Position numbers and translations under genes: made by a program. A stretch of DNA of 64,000 nt from the NCBI GenBank assembly GCA_003134995.1, contig PLDC01000011.1, positions 203,976-267,975 on the forward strand, read 5' to 3'. Source of the DNA: Acidobacteriaceae bacterium (GTDB lineage: Bacteria > Acidobacteriota > Terriglobia > Terriglobales > Acidobacteriaceae). The notes beneath the pieces are model-generated. The model searched no databases. It was not told the DNA's origin and was given only the letters and a program-made list of their open reading frames with translations. This document shows, piece by piece, positions 51,250 through 59,681 of this stretch. Positions within the stretch are counted from its first letter, which is position 1, and each line of letters opens with the position of its first letter.

Positions 51250-51936
51250 ATGTCCACCGATTCCAGTCCGCAAGTCTTCACGGATGTCTCAGCAGACCCA
51301 TTCGTACGCGGCCTTCTGCACCGTCCAGCCAATCCCAATGGCGGTGGCCTCGTGCTGGCCCACGGCGCTGGATCGAACTGCCAGGCTCCTCTGCTGATTG
51401 CGTTGGCGCAAACTTTTTCCGAGGCTGGCTTCGTCGTGCTGCGCATCGATCTGCCCTTTCGGCAGGATCGGCCCTACGGTCCGCCGGGGCCGGGCGATGC
51501 CAAACGCGATCGCGCCGGATTGAAGAATGCAGCCGCCGCCATCGAGAATCTGGGCCCGAGCCGCATCTTTCTCGGCGGCCACTCCTACGGCGGAAGGCAA
51601 GCCAGCATGCTCTGCGCCGAGACGCCTGAAGATGCTCCGCGAGAAATTGCGGGCCTGTTGCTGCTTTCCTATCCTCTGCATCCTCCGCGCAAACCCGAAC
51701 AGCTCCGCACCCAGCATTTTTTCCATCTGCATACCCCATCGCTTTTTGTGCAAGGCACGCGCGATCCCTTCGCCTCGATCGGCGAAATCGAACAAGCCAT
51801 AAAGCTGATTCCCGCGAAGACCAAGCTCGTTCCCATTGAAGGCGCTGGTCACGATTTAGGACTCAAAGGCAAGGCGGGTCGAGAGGAATTATCCGCGAAA
51901 GTGCAGTCAGAGCTTCAGTCGTTCTTCGCGATTTGA
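51250..51936 (+). CDS. Alpha/beta hydrolase (KANL3/Tex30-like)
   Basis: A 228-residue alpha/beta hydrolase. The nucleophile elbow is GHSYGGRQAS, the acid is the Asp of VQGTRDPF and the histidine is in GAGHDL. The oxyanion region is LVLAHGAGSN. The pattern resembles the KANL3/Tex30 branch related to dienelactone hydrolases, usually intracellular esterases of unknown substrate. No signal peptide is present. ATG at 51250 is a family-like start. A REP-like sequence follows the stop. The nearest upstream gene is 107 bp away. Confidence 0.82.
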   Translation: MSTDSSPQVFTDVSADPFVRGLLHRPANPNGGGLVLAHGAGSNCQAPLLIALAQTFSEAGFVVLRIDLPFRQDRPYGPPGPGDAKRDRAGLKNAAAAIENLGPSRIFLGGHSYGGRQASMLCAETPEDAPREIAGLLLLSYPLHPPRKPEQLRTQHFFHLHTPSLFVQGTRDPFASIGEIEQAIKLIPAKTKLVPIEGAGHDLGLKGKAGREELSAKVQSELQSFFAI

Positions 51937-51953
51937 ACGGGGTCGCAACACTC

Positions 51954-51999
51954 TGTCGTCCCGACCGGAGCGAGCGAAAGCGAGCGGAGCGGAGGGACC
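51954..51999. repeat. REP-like sequence after the hydrolase gene
   Basis: TGTCGTCCCGACCGGAGCGA to CGGAGCGGAGGGACC, with an internal CGAGCGAAAGCGAGCG hairpin-like part. The ends resemble the CATCCTGAGC/GGACC repeats elsewhere in the window, but with CGTCCCGA in place of CATCCTGA. Confidence 0.55.
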
Positions 52000-52055
52000 T
52001 GCTTTTTCTTCCAGCCTAGTTGCAGTTAACCCGTGCAAATCCGCAGCGAGCAGAT

Positions 52056-52898
52056 CTAATTCACCCAACCTGACTTCGACCCGCCATTTCCCTTGCGAGG
52101 ATCGTCATCGGGCGGGACGTAATTTCCGTGCTCATCGAAATGGACATCGCGGTCATGCTTGCGCATGTAGACTTCAAACTTCTTCGCCGCCCGCCGCCTC
52201 TTCCAGCGGTAGTAGGAATTATTCAATCCGTACCACCACTCCGAAAGCGAAAACTTTCCCGACATTCCCCGAGCCGGCGAAAACTTTACGTACAAGTATC
52301 CAAACAACAGCCCGCCCAGATGGGCCATGTAGGCAACTCCGCCTCGGTCTCCTATGGCGAATGCTACGGTCACAACGATGAGGATGAGCACGAAATACTT
52401 GGCCTTGATCAGAAACGGAAACGGTATCATCATGATTTCGTTCTCGCCGAAGACCATGCCGAACGCCATGAGGATGGCAAAAACGCCGCCCGAGGCGCCG
52501 TAGGTTACCGTTGCGGGAGTGCTCAGGATGTGCGCGAACGCGAAAATTATCGTGGTGAGCGCAGCCCCGATTACGCCGGCGAAGAACAACTCCAGAAAGC
52601 GACGCATGCCCCATGAGCTTTCGAAGCTTGCGCCAAACATCCAAATGCCAAGCATGTTTCCAAACCAATGCCAGAACGCGAAGTGAATAAAGCTGTAAGT
52701 GACAATCTGCCAGATCCAGAAGTGGAAGACGGTTAGGGCGGGAACCAGCCCGAGATGCAGCTCGACCCAATCCTTCACCGCCGGCGTGCCGAAGGCCAAC
52801 AGCAAGAGAAAGATGGCTGTGTTGATGCCCAGCAGCCAGATCACCGCCGGCGTAAACGGCGGAAAGCTCAACGTCATCTCGCGACCACGACTGCGCAA
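52056..52898 (-). CDS. Rhomboid family intramembrane serine protease
   Basis: A 280-residue membrane protease. The catalytic serine is in TYGASGGVFA, the catalytic histidine in YMAHLGG, and the conserved HWFGN lies in the second helix region. Six membrane helices are visible, followed by a soluble basic/acidic tail (RWKRRRAAKKFEVYMRKHDRDVHFDEHGNYVPPDDDPRK) typical of bacterial rhomboids. These cut membrane proteins within the bilayer. The TTG start at 52898 is supported by AGAGGAGC 9 nt upstream; ATG at 52877 is the alternative and lacks a ribosome-binding site. It is transcribed divergently from the zinc-ribbon gene. Confidence 0.92.
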   Translation of the reverse strand: MRSRGREMTLSFPPFTPAVIWLLGINTAIFLLLLAFGTPAVKDWVELHLGLVPALTVFHFWIWQIVTYSFIHFAFWHWFGNMLGIWMFGASFESSWGMRRFLELFFAGVIGAALTTIIFAFAHILSTPATVTYGASGGVFAILMAFGMVFGENEIMMIPFPFLIKAKYFVLILIVVTVAFAIGDRGGVAYMAHLGGLLFGYLYVKFSPARGMSGKFSLSEWWYGLNNSYYRWKRRRAAKKFEVYMRKHDRDVHFDEHGNYVPPDDDPRKGNGGSKSGWVN

Positions 52899-53080
52899 GG
52901 TTACACGCTCCTCTTAGCACACTCTATTTAGCAGTAGATACCCAAACTCAGCGTTCGGGCAAGAGCACGTTTGGCAGACCCGGATGCCCTTCGGCATCGA
53001 CGGGCTCTCACTGCAAAGATGACATCATCCCTAGAAAGTTTCAGAGTAGTGCGCCGCTAACCGCCCAGTCCCGGCCCGAC

Positions 53081-53104
53081 GCCCGCGATCCGCGGGCTTT
53101 TCTT
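53081..53104 (+). terminator. Orphan Rho-independent terminator
   Basis: GCCCGCG-ATC-CGCGGGC is followed by TTTTCTT on the plus strand. No plus-strand gene ends nearby: the upstream gene runs the other way. The 160 bp before it (52920-53080) may therefore encode a small RNA. I could not match this sequence to a known RNA family. Confidence 0.55.
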
Positions 53105-53199
53105 AAGAGGCGAAATCATGTAGGCTCCCGCATAAGAAATGTCAAGGGCCAAGCCGGTTACGGTCGAATAAAAAGTTTGCCCTTTACAGCCTCGCCCCC

Positions 53200-53228
53200 T
53201 TGACCTGCGGCGGGGGAGAATCTAAATA
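53200..53228 (+). promoter_or_regulatory. Promoter of the zinc-ribbon/secreted-protein genes
   Basis: TTGACC and TAAATA are separated by 17 bp, about 70 bp before the LysW-like start. This is a good sigma-70 match. Together with the orphan terminator just upstream it isolates this operon from the divergent rhomboid gene. Confidence 0.6.
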
Positions 53229-53297
53229 TTATCAAGGGAATCTATTACGGCATCGATATTGGCATCGAAGTGGCACCGAATGCGATGCGGAGGAATC

Positions 53298-53495
53298 ATG
53301 GTTCTTTGTCCTGAATGCGAAACCGATCTGGATGTGGAAGAAGAAGAAGTCGACGAAGGCGAGATTGTCTCTTGCCCCGAGTGCGGCACGGATTTCGAAG
53401 TGGTCACCACCAGTCCGCTCGAGTTGAAGGCGATCGAGGCCGGCTACGTGGAAGAGGAAGAAGAAGTGGAGACCGAAGACGGTGACGACTCCTAG
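53298..53495 (+). CDS. LysW-like short zinc-ribbon protein
   Basis: A 65-residue acidic protein: MVLCPECETDLDVEEEEVDEGEIVSCPECGTDFEVV. Two CPEC pairs build a zinc ribbon like the amino-group carrier LysW/ArgW. In true LysW the chain ends EDWGE, whose last Glu is modified; here the tail is EEEEEVETEDGDDS. The carrier function is therefore doubtful. ATG at 53298 has CGGAGGAATC upstream, better than the track start at 53259. Its last 14 bases overlap the next gene, implying translational coupling. No lysine or arginine synthesis genes are nearby. Confidence 0.75.
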   Translation: MVLCPECETDLDVEEEEVDEGEIVSCPECGTDFEVVTTSPLELKAIEAGYVEEEEEVETEDGDDS

Positions 53496-53922
53496 GCTTC
53501 GGCACGCCGTCTTGCCTGCTCGCTTGTATTCTCTCTGCCTGCTGCTCGTTTTCTTTTTCGCTGCCTTAGCTGTGCACGTCTTGCCGCTGGCCAGCGCAAC
53601 TCCCGCGACCCAGAAGCTGAAACCGACCGATCCCTATGCCCTTATCTTCGGCACGGTCTGGGGTCCCGACAATCGCTCCGTCTATGGCGTAACCGTTAAG
53701 ATTCGCCGATTGCCGGATAAGAAGGCGAAGTGGGAAGTCTATTCCAATCACGAAGGGGAATTCGCCCAGCGCGTCCCTGCCGGCAAGGCTGACTATGTAG
53801 TCTGGGCCGATCTAAAGGGTGTGAAAACAACGGACGGCCAGCCCTTGCATCTGGCGGAACAGGTGCCAGTCCACGTAGAGTATGACGAGCGGGTGGATAT
53901 TGGCTTGCACCTGACCCGATAA
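53482..53922 (+). CDS. Secreted carboxypeptidase-regulatory-like protein
   Basis: A 146-residue exported protein. The GTG at 53482 overlaps the LysW-like gene by 14 bp and gives a signal peptide (LYSLCLLLVFFFAALAVHVLPLASA). The mature part (ALIFGTVWGPDNRSVYGVTVKIRRLPDKKAKWEVYSNHEGEFAQRVPAGKADYVV) is a CarboxypepD_reg-type Ig-like domain. Such domains are common in cell-surface proteins of this phylum. There is no enzyme motif. A second protein of the same type is encoded 34 bp downstream. Confidence 0.75.
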   Translation: MTTPRLRHAVLPARLYSLCLLLVFFFAALAVHVLPLASATPATQKLKPTDPYALIFGTVWGPDNRSVYGVTVKIRRLPDKKAKWEVYSNHEGEFAQRVPAGKADYVVWADLKGVKTTDGQPLHLAEQVPVHVEYDERVDIGLHLTR

Positions 53923-53956
53923 AATAAGCCAGTAAAGTTTGAGCCGAGGAGCCTGA

Positions 53957-54373
53957 GTGAATCAGATCGAGTTCACCATATTGTGCAGAAAGAGAAATAA
54001 GACCCGCATCGCTCCTGCTGCGGCTGTCAAGAAGGCTGCCCTCATCGCCGGTGCGCTCCTGCTCGCGATTTCCGTGGCTCTCGCTCTTCCCGACAACAAA
54101 GACAAACCCAAGGGCCGTCTTCTCTACGGCAAGGTCCTCGATCAGCAGGATAATCCCGTAGTCGGCGCGATCGTATACCTCACCAATACCCGCACCCACG
54201 CCGTGAAGACCTATATCGTCAGCCAGGAGGGCACGTATCGCTTCCCTGGCCTTTCCACGGTGGATTACGAGGTCTACGCTCAGTACAACGGCAAGAAGAG
54301 CGATACCAAGTCGGTCAGCCAGTTCGACGATCGGACGCAGGTCTACATTGATCTAAAGATTCAGGGACACTGA
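53957..54373 (+). CDS. Secreted carboxypeptidase-regulatory-like protein
   Basis: A 138-residue protein. A basic N-terminus (CRKRNKTR) precedes the signal helix (AALIAGALLLAISVALAL). The mature part has the domain pattern LYGKVLDQQDNPVVGAIVYLTN, VSQEGTYRFPGLSTVDYEVYA, the carboxypeptidase regulatory-like fold. It follows a paralogous gene, and the start is GTG at 53957 with GAGGAG just upstream. The three genes from 53298 look like one transcript. Binding or assembly at the envelope is a guess. Confidence 0.72.
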   Translation: MNQIEFTILCRKRNKTRIAPAAAVKKAALIAGALLLAISVALALPDNKDKPKGRLLYGKVLDQQDNPVVGAIVYLTNTRTHAVKTYIVSQEGTYRFPGLSTVDYEVYAQYNGKKSDTKSVSQFDDRTQVYIDLKIQGH

Positions 54374-54615
54374 AAAGCTCTCTAGCAATCGGGCTTTCAG
54401 CGGACTTTTCGCCGGGGAACAAAAAGAGAACATCCTCGCTTCCGCAGACCACATTTTGACATTTATTTACAATCCCCGTCCTGAGGGCCTCACTCCCTGA
54501 CCGAGGCAATCTTTCATGCCTCATTCTTTAGTAACGAGAACCCATGCAACTCTTTGCTGCTTTCCGGGTTCAATCATGTAAGGATGTTCTCGTTTGGGAG
54601 GAGACCGTGCGAATC

Positions 54616-55260
54616 ATGAGTATGTTTCATAACAAAAATCGTCGCTTCTGGGCTGTGAGCACGCTGGCAGGATTGATCTTAATGGCCATGTCGGCGTTCG
54701 CCCAACAGGGCGCCATGAGCCCTAATCAGGGAGAGAATGACGGCGTCAGCGCCGGCGGCAACTGGATGGAGTTTCAGTCGGAAGACAAGATGACCGGCGC
54801 GAAGCAGGTCCGCTTCGAACTGCTGGCGAACAACTACCTCAAGGGAGATCCCGACTACAAGCCGCGCGTCGAACTCTCCTGCACCAATGGCAAATATAAA
54901 TTCGCCGATTTCAATCCCGGCGCCGCGCTGGGCAAGGGCCGCTACCCTGGCTATCCCGGTTACGGATTTGCACCTTACCCGTATCCCTACGCTTACGGGC
55001 CGTATCCCTACGGTTGGTACGCGCCGAAGGCGTGGGTTATGGTGCGCATCGACGGAAGCCATGACCACAAGGGCTGGAACCTAATGCGCGGCAACATTCT
55101 TTCCATGGATAAAGGAACGGTTCGCGGCATGATCGGAGCCCAGGTCTTCAATGTGGAAGTCAGGACCAAGTCTGGTTTCGAGATCGCCGAGTTCTCGCCC
55201 GAGGGCCTGAACCTGGACGAAGTCAAGCACAGCTGCGATCTGACCCATCACAAGCCGTAA
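54616..55260 (+). CDS. Secreted protein with Tyr/Pro/Gly-rich segment
   Basis: A 214-residue exported protein of unknown function. From ATG 54616 the signal peptide is RFWAVSTLAGLILMAMSAFAQ. The track start at 54544 is too far upstream. GTG at 54607 lies 3 nt after GGAGGAG and is possible. Near residue 110 a low-complexity stretch (YPGYPGYGFAPYPYPYAYGP) splits the protein in two beta-rich halves (WMEFQSEDKMTGAKQVRFELLANNY, GTVRGMIGAQVFNVEVRTKSGFEIAEFSPEGLNL). Two cysteines (SCTNG and SCDLT) may pair. A strong terminator follows. Confidence 0.65.
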   Translation: MSMFHNKNRRFWAVSTLAGLILMAMSAFAQQGAMSPNQGENDGVSAGGNWMEFQSEDKMTGAKQVRFELLANNYLKGDPDYKPRVELSCTNGKYKFADFNPGAALGKGRYPGYPGYGFAPYPYPYAYGPYPYGWYAPKAWVMVRIDGSHDHKGWNLMRGNILSMDKGTVRGMIGAQVFNVEVRTKSGFEIAEFSPEGLNLDEVKHSCDLTHHKP

Positions 55261-55287
55261 CGGAATGCGTCTGGCGCACCATTCAAG

Positions 55288-55316
55288 GGGCTGAGCCGTC
55301 GGCTCAGCCCTTTTTT
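55288..55316 (+). terminator. Rho-independent terminator
   Basis: GGGCTGAGCC-GTC-GGCTCAGCCC is followed by TTTTTT. This closes the transcript of the secreted-protein gene at 54616-55260. Confidence 0.9.
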
Positions 55317-55418
55317 CCTTGGCCTCGAGGGCATAGTGCTTGCCCGTCGGTTACTTGCGTGCCCACTGCCTCTCCTGTTCCACTTGATCCATCGTCTGCG
55401 AGCGAGGGCACAAGATCT

Positions 55419-56003
55419 ATGGACGGAGGCGTGATTCAAGGGGCGGCGCTGCTGCTGTTCGCAGTGGGAGTGCTCGTCTACACCGTCATCCTTTACAACG
55501 AGCTGGTGCGCCTGCGCAACGACAATGATCGCGCGTGGGCGAACATTGACGTGCTGCTCAAGCAACGTCACGACGAGATCCCCAACTTGGTCGAAACTGT
55601 GAAGGGATACATGCAGCACGAGCAGCAGACGCTGCTGGAGGTGACGCAGGCGCGCGCGGCCTCCATGAACGCGGCCAGCATCGGGCAAAAGGCCACGGCT
55701 GATTTAATGATGACGGGCGCGCTGCGCGGACTGTTCGCCGTCGCGGAAAATTATCCCCAGCTCAAGGCCAACGAAAACTTTCTGAAGCTGCAAACGCGCA
55801 TCAGCGAACTCGAAGAGCGCATCGCCGACCGCCGCGAGTTCTTCAACGACGACGTCAACACCTATAACACGCGCATCGGACAAATCCCCGAAGTCTTCGT
55901 GGCCAGCTTCATGAGCCTGAAACCGCGCGCCATGTTCCAGGTGTCGGACGAAGACCGCAAGCTAGTAGAGGTAAAGTTCCAGGGCCAGAGCGCAGGCGCG
56001 TAG
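55419..56003 (+). CDS. lemA: LemA family protein
   Basis: A 194-residue LemA protein. An N-terminal membrane helix (GAALLLFAVGVLVYTVILYNELV) is followed by the family signature LRNDNDRAWANIDVLLKQRHDEIPNLVETVKGYM and later AENYPQLKANENFLKLQTRISELEERIADRREFFNDDVNTYNTRI. These are coiled helical membrane proteins of unsettled function. The track start at 55359 lacks homology; ATG at 55419 is used, with GAGG about 13 nt upstream. Usually a TPM-domain or peptidase gene lies nearby; here none is seen. Confidence 0.92.
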   Translation: MDGGVIQGAALLLFAVGVLVYTVILYNELVRLRNDNDRAWANIDVLLKQRHDEIPNLVETVKGYMQHEQQTLLEVTQARAASMNAASIGQKATADLMMTGALRGLFAVAENYPQLKANENFLKLQTRISELEERIADRREFFNDDVNTYNTRIGQIPEVFVASFMSLKPRAMFQVSDEDRKLVEVKFQGQSAGA

Positions 56004-56016
56004 AAGTTACTTACCC

Positions 56017-56613
56017 TCAAATATCCCCCTGCTTGCCCCGCGTGTAAACATAGACCAACGCAAATGTTGACCCAGCGTGGCCGTCGCGCGGTTCGATGGC
56101 GACTACGTGCTGGTTATCCTCCCGCCCGACTTTCAGTTCAGTAACCGGGCCAGTATTATCGCCATCACATTTCAACTCTTTCTTTCGAGAGTCAGAATCC
56201 TTGTCGTCGATGTCAGCGTGGGTATCGCCGCCGTGTTCGCGCGTGTGGCATTCCAGAACCCTCCCGTATTTTTTTAGCTTGTCGCGATAGTAGGCGATGA
56301 CTTTATCCGCCGCGTCATCCGATTCATATTTCGCGACCACAATTTTGAAGCCGAAAGCCTCGGTGAGTAGCCCCAGGTTCACGGGATCGCTGTCGTCCTT
56401 GTCGCGGCGCGGACGCGCTCCAGGATAGAGCGGCAATCCAGCCTTGCGCGCGTCGCCATCGTTGCCCAGGTGCAAATCGCCCGCCGAGCTTTGGATATCA
56501 AGATGCTTATTCTGATCGCTGTCTGATTTCTGATCTTGTGCAGAGCAGACACCTATTGCCAGAACGACGCCAAATGCCACTACGAAAATTGAACGCGAGA
56601 ACCGTCGAAACAT
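56017..56613 (-). CDS. Secreted protein, paralogue of the next upstream gene
   Basis: A 198-residue exported protein with a signal peptide (SIFVVAFGVVLAIGVCSAQ). The body is shared with the gene at 56626-57216: LPLYPGA, then VAKYESDDAADKVIAYYRDKLKKYGRVLECHT, KKELKCDGD, LKVGREDNQHVVAIEP, FALVYVYTRG. The short gap of 12 bp puts both in one operon after the GH3 gene. The function is unknown. Two cysteines in LECHT and LKCDG are conserved in both and may form a disulfide. Confidence 0.7.
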   Translation of the reverse strand: MFRRFSRSIFVVAFGVVLAIGVCSAQDQKSDSDQNKHLDIQSSAGDLHLGNDGDARKAGLPLYPGARPRRDKDDSDPVNLGLLTEAFGFKIVVAKYESDDAADKVIAYYRDKLKKYGRVLECHTREHGGDTHADIDDKDSDSRKKELKCDGDNTGPVTELKVGREDNQHVVAIEPRDGHAGSTFALVYVYTRGKQGDI

Positions 56614-56625
56614 AACTTCCCTCCA

Positions 56626-57216
56626 CTAAATATCGGCATCCTTGCCATGCAGTCGCACGAAAACCAGCGAAAAGCTAGATCCCTTACCTTCCGGTTCGAC
56701 TTCCACAATGTGCTGATCATCTTCCCGCCCGGCCTTCAGTTCCACGTTGCTGCCGTGCTCGCCATCACAAGTCAACTCGTTCGAATCGTGCATGGCCCGG
56801 TGTCCCTTTTTCATGTCCAGGTTCAGATGCGAGGTGTGGCATTCGAGCACGTGGCCGTACTTCCTCAACTGATCTTTATAGAACGAGAGCACCTTGTCCG
56901 GAGCATCGTCGGATTCATACTCGAGCGCCACGACCTTAATTCCGTATCCGAAGCCGGAGATATTTACATTGGCGCTCTTGTCGCTGCCGTCAGAATCTTT
57001 CTCCTTCAAGTGAGCGCCGGGGTAAACCGCCAGGCCGATATCGGAAATATCAGCCTGCTTGCTGACGTGAACGCCTCCGAAAAGCGTCTTGACGTCCACC
57101 TGCTTGTCTTGCCCGTTGCCCTCTTTTTTCACATTTACGCTGCACGCCGGCAGGAGCAGCAGCGCGACGAGGCCAGCCGCAACTGTGCCAAATGCCGCGA
57201 AATTATTTCTGTTCAT
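56626..57216 (-). CDS. Lipoprotein, paralogue of the downstream gene
   Basis: A 196-residue lipoprotein: the lipobox is LLLLPACS after a hydrophobic stretch. It shares LAVYPGA, VVALEYESDDAPDKVLSFYKDQLRKYGHVLECHT, LTCDGEHG, KAGREDDQHIVEVEPEG and SFSLVFVRLHGK with its neighbour, so the two arose by tandem duplication. ATG at 57216 overlaps the last 14 bases of the GH3 gene and uses GAGGGTC just upstream as its ribosome-binding site. The track start at 57279 is rejected. A periplasmic binding role is plausible but unproven. Confidence 0.72.
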   Translation of the reverse strand: MNRNNFAAFGTVAAGLVALLLLPACSVNVKKEGNGQDKQVDVKTLFGGVHVSKQADISDIGLAVYPGAHLKEKDSDGSDKSANVNISGFGYGIKVVALEYESDDAPDKVLSFYKDQLRKYGHVLECHTSHLNLDMKKGHRAMHDSNELTCDGEHGSNVELKAGREDDQHIVEVEPEGKGSSFSLVFVRLHGKDADI

Positions 57217-59086
57217 GTTGAGACCCTCCACTCGCGACCTGCGCCGCGCGCTCAATCCCAGCGCCTCGCTGCGCCACATTCGGAATGCTCACAGGCAGAT
57301 GCCCGCGAATCGCAATTTCCCCAAACAGCGCCTTCACCGCCGCCGTCTCCGAAACCGAAGCATTCGAAAACGTACACATGTAATTCTCTATCGCCGGAAA
57401 CGCCGCCGCAAGATACGGGTTGCCCATGGCGACGACCGCAGTCTTTTCCGCGCCGCGATCCAACATCTGTTGCAGCAGCGCTCCAGTCGCATCCGCCATC
57501 GCTACCGAGTTCCCCACCTTGCCCGCCGTCGGCACCACATAAACAGCGGCCACCACGGTCTTAGCTTCGGCCACCGCCTTCAGCACTTCATCGCTCATGC
57601 CAGCGGCGATTCGCGGGTCCACATAAATCAGGTGCGCATCCGGGATTCGTCCGCGAAATTCCCGCGCGAAAGCGCGCCCCGCGTCCGTCCTCACATCGTC
57701 GGAGAAAAGCACCGCGACCACCTGATCGCGCGTCTCCTCTATTGTGGTATACGGAAGTGCACCCTTCGCGGTTCCCGCATTCTTTGGTGAAGCTTTGAGC
57801 GGCAGAACCTTGCCATTGTCGCGCACCAGCGTAATCGCAGAATCGGCCACCTGCTGCCCGAAAGCCAGATTCGCGGGCCTGGCGACCACGTTGGCGAGCG
57901 CGTTCACATCCACCAGGCGGGCGTCCTGCAAGCCGAGAGAAGCCTTTGCCTTCAAGATCTTAAGCACTGACCGGTCAAGCCGTTCGCGCGAGATCTCACC
58001 CGACTGAACCGCCCGAACCATCGCATTATACGAAGCCGGAAAGTCGGCGGGGATGATCAACATGTCGTTCCCAGCCTTGAAAGCCTCGACCGCAGCGCGC
58101 CCAATATTGTTCGCGAACAGGTGCGTGAGCCCAGCCATATCAAGCGCGTCGGTGACGATGATCCCTTTAAAGCCAAGCTGTTTTTCCAGCAAATCAGTAA
58201 CGATCGTCGGCGAAATCGTGGCCACGTGGTTCGGGTCTGAATCAAGCGCGGGCACAGTCACGTGCGCCACCATAACCGAATCGACCCCGGCAGCAATGGC
58301 TTGCCGAAACGGTGGCAGTTCAATCGAATCAAGGTGAGCGCTGTCCACGGTAACGCGGGCGACGCCGAGATGCGAATCGGTAGCCGTATCTCCGTGACCG
58401 GGAAAATGTTTCGCCGTAGTCAGCATCCCGCCTTCATGCGCGCCTTTGATGTAGGCCGCGACCAGATCGCCGACTTGTTTGGGATCTTCTCCGAACGAGC
58501 GCGTGTTGATGATGGGATTGGCGGGGTTCGAATTCACGTCAGCATCAGGAAAAAAATTCCAGTGAATGCCGATCGCCCGCGATTCTTCAGCGGTGATGCG
58601 GCCGAACGCTTCGGCGTCTTCGATCTTGCCATCTCCTCCGAAAGCCATGGCGTGCGGAAAGACAGTCGCTCCCATCAACCGCATTGGAACGCCGCGTTCA
58701 AAATCGGCCGCGAACAGCAATGGCAACTTCGACTCGCCCTGCAGTCGATTGAGCAGCTCGGCAGCTTCGTACGGTTCGCTGCGAAGAAGATACGGACCAT
58801 CCACATGCACGGTCATGGCGAACGACCCCACATGATATTTCTGCATGGCGTCGCGCCATTGCAGGTATTCAGGATTCTCCACGTTCAGAAAACTGGCGCG
58901 GCACCAGATCATGAACACCTGTCCGACTTTCTCTTCGACGGTGAGCTTGCGCAGAGTCTTCTCAGCCCATTTCTCGCCAGCCGGCGTTAAATGAATGGGA
59001 CCAGGGCGCTGGTATTTGTCTTTATCCTTGGCGAAGGCTGTTGTGAAGGACGCGAAAAATAGTAAGAGAGCGAGTATGTGACGCAT
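57203..59086 (-). CDS. Glycoside hydrolase family 3 protein (beta-N-acetylhexosaminidase-like)
   Basis: A 627-residue exported GH3 enzyme. The signal peptide is ILALLLFFASFTTAFA. The NagZ-type motif KHFPGHGDTATDSH carries the catalytic His-Asp pair, and the nucleophile Asp is in IIVTDALDMAGL. An ADFERGVPMRLMG block precedes them. A C-terminal alpha/beta domain follows. Such enzymes remove N-acetylglucosamine from cell-wall or chitin fragments, or beta-glucosides; the motif favours the former. ATG at 59086 gives the best signal peptide; the track TTG/ATG at 59110 adds 8 residues. The next gene overlaps its end by 14 bp. It looks like the head of a three-gene operon with the two paralogues. Confidence 0.88.
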   Translation of the reverse strand: MRHILALLLFFASFTTAFAKDKDKYQRPGPIHLTPAGEKWAEKTLRKLTVEEKVGQVFMIWCRASFLNVENPEYLQWRDAMQKYHVGSFAMTVHVDGPYLLRSEPYEAAELLNRLQGESKLPLLFAADFERGVPMRLMGATVFPHAMAFGGDGKIEDAEAFGRITAEESRAIGIHWNFFPDADVNSNPANPIINTRSFGEDPKQVGDLVAAYIKGAHEGGMLTTAKHFPGHGDTATDSHLGVARVTVDSAHLDSIELPPFRQAIAAGVDSVMVAHVTVPALDSDPNHVATISPTIVTDLLEKQLGFKGIIVTDALDMAGLTHLFANNIGRAAVEAFKAGNDMLIIPADFPASYNAMVRAVQSGEISRERLDRSVLKILKAKASLGLQDARLVDVNALANVVARPANLAFGQQVADSAITLVRDNGKVLPLKASPKNAGTAKGALPYTTIEETRDQVVAVLFSDDVRTDAGRAFAREFRGRIPDAHLIYVDPRIAAGMSDEVLKAVAEAKTVVAAVYVVPTAGKVGNSVAMADATGALLQQMLDRGAEKTAVVAMGNPYLAAAFPAIENYMCTFSNASVSETAAVKALFGEIAIRGHLPVSIPNVAQRGAGIERAAQVASGGSQHEQK

Positions 59087-59212
59087 GCAGAAACGATAGC
59101 AGAAGGGCATGTGTTAGGTGCTAAGTCTTAGGCCCTTAGGATTGGCCTTGGGCGAGCCGTAGGGGACCGTCGTAGCTCATAGCCGTCATAACTCATAACT
59201 ATCGGTGTTCTT

Positions 59213-59681
59213 GTGCCAGATTGGGAACTTGTTTTGTGTTGCGCCGGGCCCTTAATGGCCTTAGTATTCTGCAAGTTGGCAACGCCACCTCAGCGACGAC
59301 CGAGTAAGGCCGAATTGGAAAGTTCAGTTCGGCTTCGCCGTATCGACGGCATCGTTTCGACTATGCAATATGCTATAATGTGGTTCTCCCTCGTAGCTAT
59401 TGCGGCTTTCTTTTATCTTTCGACTAAATCGCTTGCGGGACATTACACTTTTGCGGACATTGGCATCAAAGTCATTGGAGATTTCAAAATTAGCGAGGCG
59501 CTCTCGTATTTGTTTGGAGCTGGAGGCATGGGGGTACGGATTGAGAGAGCGTAGGCTTCGCCGGCAGACGACGGAGCGCTTCACGCAGCGTAACTACAAG
59601 CTTGAAAAGCTCGTGGACCCCAATCGAACCTCAAGCCATCTAACGACCAGGGGCACCACAAACCCGGAGGACAGGATATGA
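59213..59681 (+). pseudogene. Small membrane protein gene with a frameshift
   Basis: The GTG frame from 59213 encodes 113 residues with helices LVLCCAGPLMALVFCKL and YAIMWFSLVAIAAFFYL, then breaks off at SYLFGAGGMGVRIERA. Shifted by one base near 59530, the frame continues as WGYGLRERRLRRQTTERF and LEKLVDPNRTSSHLTTRGTTNPEDR, a basic tail typical of a conserved membrane-protein family. Its stop overlaps the ATG of the next gene (ATGA), which supports the joined reading. One missing base is enough to explain it. It is either a broken gene or a sequencing error. Its function is unknown. Confidence 0.7.

Noticed and set aside
52920-53100. c-di-GMP riboswitch or SRP RNA
   Set aside because: I looked for GEMM and SRP core motifs and found none.
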